Below are positions 6,017 through 8,210 of a DNA stretch of 8,210 nucleotides, in pieces. Source of the stretch: Methanoregula sp. (GTDB lineage: Archaea > Halobacteriota > Methanomicrobia > Methanomicrobiales > Methanospirillaceae); the NCBI GenBank assembly GCA_013331015.1, contig DUHF01000189.1, forward strand, positions 1 through 8,210. The letters are read 5' to 3'. A model generated the notes under the pieces. That model was not told the origin of the DNA, did no database searches, and saw nothing but the letters and a program-made list of their open reading frames with translations. The position numbers and the translations under genes were made by a program. How positions within the stretch are numbered: the first letter of the stretch is position 1; every line of letters starts with the position of its first letter.

Positions 6017-6279
6017 CTCTCTGCAGGGATACTCTTTTTGAGGTTATGATAGCCTCCTTCGTGCCAACCCATTCCCCATTGGGGGCTCAATAGCGCGTTG
6101 CGATGCCTGCCGCCGCCCCTGCGGCGGCCTCACTTCGGTTCTCATTTTCCTTTTGGACGGCAATCCGGGCCGGGATGCTCCTGAAAGACTCTGGTGCGCG
6201 AACCCGTCCGTATTACCGGACAACCCACGATTTCCATCATCCCTGAGTGAACGCACGTTCATGCGTGTTTCTACAAAGT
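6017..6279. other. gene-free stretch rich in short hairpins between converging terminators
   Basis: No convincing gene is seen in this stretch, nor in the remaining bases up to 6341. It contains several short inverted repeats: GAGGTTATGATAGCCTC (6040-6056), CCCC-ATT-GGGG (6074-6084), GCCGCCGC-CCCT-GCGGCGGC (6109-6128, perfect 8-bp stem), GTCCG-TATTAC-CGGAC (6206-6221) and TGAACG-CA-CGTTCA (6248-6261). A 72-codon open frame on the - strand (6044-6262) is Arg-, Gly- and Pro-rich and looks non-coding. No TATA box for a transcript of its own is evident. It may be a decayed or dispersed repeat, or a structured RNA; neither is shown. Confidence 0.4.
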
Positions 6280-6305
6280 AAAAAAAAAGAGAACGGCCTG
6301 AGGCC
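6280..6305 (-). terminator. terminator of the leuCDB operon
   Basis: Read on the - strand, the hairpin GGCCTCAGGCC (6295-6305) is followed within a few bases by a run of nine T (complement of A at 6280-6288). It lies about 40 bases after the leuB stop and is the probable end of the leu transcript. Confidence 0.7.
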
Positions 6306-6341
6306 CACGGCAGGAGAGGAGGGCCCCTTCAGGAAATTGTA

Positions 6342-7463
6342 TTACTGCTCCTTCTTCACGCACTTGGCAATATACGAGCCGGCTTTCGAGGTGCTGACCG
6401 CCTGCCCGCCAAGGTCTTTTGTCACCATGCCGTCGTGGATGCTCTGCTCGATTGCCCGGACAACGGCCGCTGCCGCCTCGTGCTCCCCGATGTGGTCGAG
6501 CAGGAGCGATCCCGCCCAGATGGTGGCAATCGGGTTTGCAACCCCCATGCCCTTGTACTTCGGTGCGGAGCCGTGGATGGGTTCGAACATCGAGGTTCCC
6601 TTCGGGTTGATGTTTCCGCCCGGGGCAAGGCCGAGCCCGCCCTGGATCATGGCGCCGAGATCGGTGATGATGTCCCCGAACATGTTGGGCGTGACCACGA
6701 CATCGAACCACTCCGGGTTCTTGACAAACCACATGGTGATGGCGTCAACAAACGTGAAGTCGGTCGTGACTTCCGGGTAGTTCTTTGCCGTCCCGGTAAA
6801 GACATCGCGCCAGAGACCATACACGTCCGAAAGGACATTGGCCTTGTCAACCGAGGTGAGTTTCTTCTTTCTCTGCATGGCAAGGTCAAAGGCATAGGTC
6901 TGGACCCGGCGTGAACCCTCGCGGGTGATAACCCCGATCTGGTACGCGATCTCCTCGGCGTCGCTCGTCACGTCAAGGCCGAACTTCACGCTGTAGATGT
7001 CCCGCATCACGTCGAGTTCGATCTTCTGGTGCTGTTTGAACCGGGAGCCGATACCCACATAGAAGTCCTCGGTGTTCTCGCGGACAACCACGAAGTCGAT
7101 GTCCTCCGGGCCTTTGCCGGCCAGCGGTGTCTCGACGCCCTTGAGGAGCTTAATGGGCCGGAGGTTCACGTACTGGTCGAAGTGGAAACGGAGCGCAAGG
7201 AGGATCCCCTTCTCCAGGATGCCGGGCTTTACCCGGTCGTCCCCGATGGAGCCGAAGTAGATCGCACGGAACTTTTCGAGTTCTGTTAAGTCGTCCTCGG
7301 TCAGAAGTTTGCCTTCTGCAAGGTAGCGGTCAGCCCCGATATCGAAGTCCGTCCATTCGATATCGAAGTTGAACTTCTCTCCTGCTGCTTCGAGGACCTT
7401 CTTGCCCTCGCTGACGATCTCCGGGCCGATCCCGTCGCCGCCGATTGACGCTATCTTGTACAT
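6342..7463 (-). CDS. leuB: 3-isopropylmalate dehydrogenase
   Basis: The 373-residue protein is a beta-decarboxylating dehydrogenase that oxidises 3-isopropylmalate to 2-oxoisocaproate (leucine biosynthesis, cytoplasm). It begins IASIGGDGIGPEIV (4-17). Substrate-binding Arg are 92, 102 and 128 (LLALRFHFDQ, NLRP, VVREN); catalytic Tyr190 and Lys207 lie in VQTYAF and VDKANV; metal-binding Asp are 240, 264 and 268 (FTFVD, FGDIITD). Length is slightly above the usual 335-365. The nucleotide-site segment HGSAPKYKG has Lys302-Tyr303 where NAD-dependent LeuB usually has Asp-Ile, matching NADP-dependent isocitrate dehydrogenase. The VRENTE segment is shared with homoisocitrate and tartrate dehydrogenases, so AksF is the alternative; linkage to leuCD-type genes favours LeuB. 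AAAGGAGT precedes the ATG, and the start overlaps leuD by 13 bases. Confidence 0.88.
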   Translation of the reverse strand: MYKIASIGGDGIGPEIVSEGKKVLEAAGEKFNFDIEWTDFDIGADRYLAEGKLLTEDDLTELEKFRAIYFGSIGDDRVKPGILEKGILLALRFHFDQYVNLRPIKLLKGVETPLAGKGPEDIDFVVVRENTEDFYVGIGSRFKQHQKIELDVMRDIYSVKFGLDVTSDAEEIAYQIGVITREGSRRVQTYAFDLAMQRKKKLTSVDKANVLSDVYGLWRDVFTGTAKNYPEVTTDFTFVDAITMWFVKNPEWFDVVVTPNMFGDIITDLGAMIQGGLGLAPGGNINPKGTSMFEPIHGSAPKYKGMGVANPIATIWAGSLLLDHIGEHEAAAAVVRAIEQSIHDGMVTKDLGGQAVSTSKAGSYIAKCVKKEQ

Positions 7464-8005
7464 GTCGGTAACTCCTTTACATTCTTTGCATATTCCACAA
7501 GCCCGCCGGCGTCGATGATGCCCTGCATGAACGCAGGCACCGGCTCAATAGCATAGGTTTTTCCGTCAGCCACGACGTTTCCCTCTTTGATATTGAGGCT
7601 GATCTTCGCCCCGTCAGCGATCTTGTCGGCATCCGGGCAGACCACGGGGAGCACCCCGACATTGATCGAGTTCCGGAAGAAGATCCGGGCAAACGAGCGG
7701 GCAACCACGACTTTGACGCCGGCGCCGATGAGGGCAAGCGGGGCGTGTTCGCGTGAGGAGCCGCAGCCAAAGTTGCGTCCCCCGACAATCACATCGCCCT
7801 GCTGCACCTTCTTTGCAAACTCGTCCCTTGTGCCTTCAAATGCGTGCTTTCCGAGCTCGTCAGGGTTATTGATGATGAGGAACCGGCCGGGGATGATGGC
7901 ATCGGTGTCGATGTCGTCGCCGAACTTCCATGCCCGGGCATTCTTTGCAACCGGCCCTCCGGACTCCAAAACCTTCCTGACCGGCACCGTCTTCTTTGCT
8001 GCCAT
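7451..8005 (-). CDS. leuD: 3-isopropylmalate dehydratase small subunit
   Basis: This 184-residue protein is the swivel-domain subunit of isopropylmalate isomerase, which with LeuC interconverts 2- and 3-isopropylmalate. It has WKFGDDIDTDAIIPGRFL (26-43), the substrate-loop residues FLII (42-45) and the family signature FGCGSSREHAPLAL (79-92). The hydrophobic loop residues fit isopropylmalate better than homoaconitate, whose isomerase is reported to carry an Arg here; this is a prediction. An extra Lys-containing N-terminal stretch of about 23 residues precedes the usual family start. The ATG at 8005 is well supported: GGAGGT lies 6 bases upstream and the leuC stop is 2 bases away. A longer in-frame reading to 8194 is only a shadow of leuC. 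The C-terminus overlaps leuB. Confidence 0.9.
   Translation of the reverse strand: MAAKKTVPVRKVLESGGPVAKNARAWKFGDDIDTDAIIPGRFLIINNPDELGKHAFEGTRDEFAKKVQQGDVIVGGRNFGCGSSREHAPLALIGAGVKVVVARSFARIFFRNSINVGVLPVVCPDADKIADGAKISLNIKEGNVVADGKTYAIEPVPAFMQGIIDAGGLVEYAKNVKELPTCTR
7471..7478 (-). promoter_or_regulatory. ribosome binding site of leuB
   Basis: On the - strand AAAGGAGT lies inside the 3' end of leuD; its GGAG core is 8 bases before the leuB ATG. It fixes the start at 7463 and indicates re-initiation within the overlap. Confidence 0.7.
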
Positions 8006-8007
8006 GG

Positions 8008-8210
8008 TCAGACCTCCCTCGGGTCGGTGATCTCGCCCGTGATAGCACTTGCCGCAGCGGTTGCCGGTGAGCAGAGGTACACCTTGCCGTCCGTGCTTCC
8101 CTGACGGCCCTTGAAGTTGCGGTTCGAGGTGGAGAGCGAGACCTCGCCGGGCGCGATCAGGCCGAACGCCCCGCCCATGCAGGGTCCGCAGCACGGCGCT
8201 TCCACAAGCG
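8008..8210 (-). CDS. leuC: 3-isopropylmalate dehydratase large subunit, C-terminal part (runs off the window)
   Basis: Only the last 67 or so codons are present; the gene continues beyond the right edge. The visible part has PCCGPCMGG, which contains the CxxC pair that supplies two of the three [4Fe-4S] cysteine ligands in aconitase-family enzymes, followed by APGEVSLSTSNRNFKGRQGS and YLCSPATAAASAITG, the typical LeuC/HacA C-terminus. The open Leu-Val codons before Glu-Ala-Pro show that the frame is not starting here. The TGA stop is 2 bases before the leuD ATG, so the two subunits are made from one message. Homoaconitase large subunit is the alternative, judged less likely from the leuB neighbour. 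Confidence 0.9.
   Translation of the reverse strand, partial: LVEAPCCGPCMGGAFGLIAPGEVSLSTSNRNFKGRQGSTDGKVYLCSPATAAASAITGEITDPREV
8012..8017 (-). promoter_or_regulatory. ribosome binding site of leuD
   Basis: On the - strand GGAGGT lies within the last codons of leuC, 6 bases before the leuD ATG. It is the strongest Shine-Dalgarno match in the window and decides the leuD start. Confidence 0.8.

Noticed and set aside
6044..6262. 72-codon - strand frame as a gene
   Set aside because: Composition is Arg/Gly/Pro-rich, it contains several hairpins, has no TATA box or ribosome binding site, and resembles non-coding repeat translation.
6247..6780. 177-codon + strand frame
   Set aside because: Most of it is antisense to leuB and the rest crosses the leu terminator; the protein has no recognisable features.
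1..8210. CRISPR array, tRNA, rRNA or insertion sequence
   Set aside because: No regularly spaced repeats, no tRNA-like cloverleaf and no transposase were seen on either strand.
6342..8210. Homoaconitase/homoisocitrate dehydrogenase (coenzyme B pathway) instead of leuCDB
   Set aside because: Clustering of all three genes and the hydrophobic LeuD loop favour leucine biosynthesis, though the VRENTE segment of the dehydrogenase keeps the alternative open.

Overview
This GC-rich window looks like a methanogenic archaeon, most likely of the order Methanomicrobiales. Several signals point to archaea: TATA boxes about 25 bases upstream of starts, genes that begin transcripts with almost no leader, and T-tract terminators. 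The nitrogenase-like genes and the archaeal leuCDB operon point to a methanogen. The taxon is an inference from content and style; no rRNA or other marker gene is present.

Left part (1-3209). The last 16 codons of an unidentified gene end in a strong hairpin/T-tract terminator. After a 150-base promoter region comes a tightly overlapping three-gene operon: a NifH-like iron protein (252-1064) and two short NifD/NifK-like proteins (1030-2070 and 2063-3190). The reductase keeps every catalytic feature, and each partner keeps the three cluster-binding cysteines of the nitrogenase superfamily. The partners are only 346 and 375 residues, do not match the CfbD cysteine motif as I recall it, and no cofactor-assembly genes are nearby. 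The set therefore looks like an ATP-driven two-component reductase with unknown substrate. It is the best candidate in the window for an undescribed system.

Middle part (3210-6016, + strand). Here are a 136-residue protein of unknown function with its own TATA box and terminator, a soluble protein of two PAS domains and no output domain, an orphan Imm5-like 'putative immunity protein', and a six-helix membrane protein of unknown function. These look like independent small transcription units rather than one pathway.

Right part (6017-8210, mostly - strand). A gene-free stretch of about 260 bases, rich in short hairpins and lying between two converging terminators, separates the + strand genes from leuC (3' end only), leuD and leuB. 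These three encode isopropylmalate isomerase (large and small subunits) and isopropylmalate dehydrogenase of leucine biosynthesis, translationally coupled by a 2-base gap and a 13-base overlap. LeuB carries a Lys-Tyr pair at the site that sets NAD/NADP preference in this family, which suggests NADP use.
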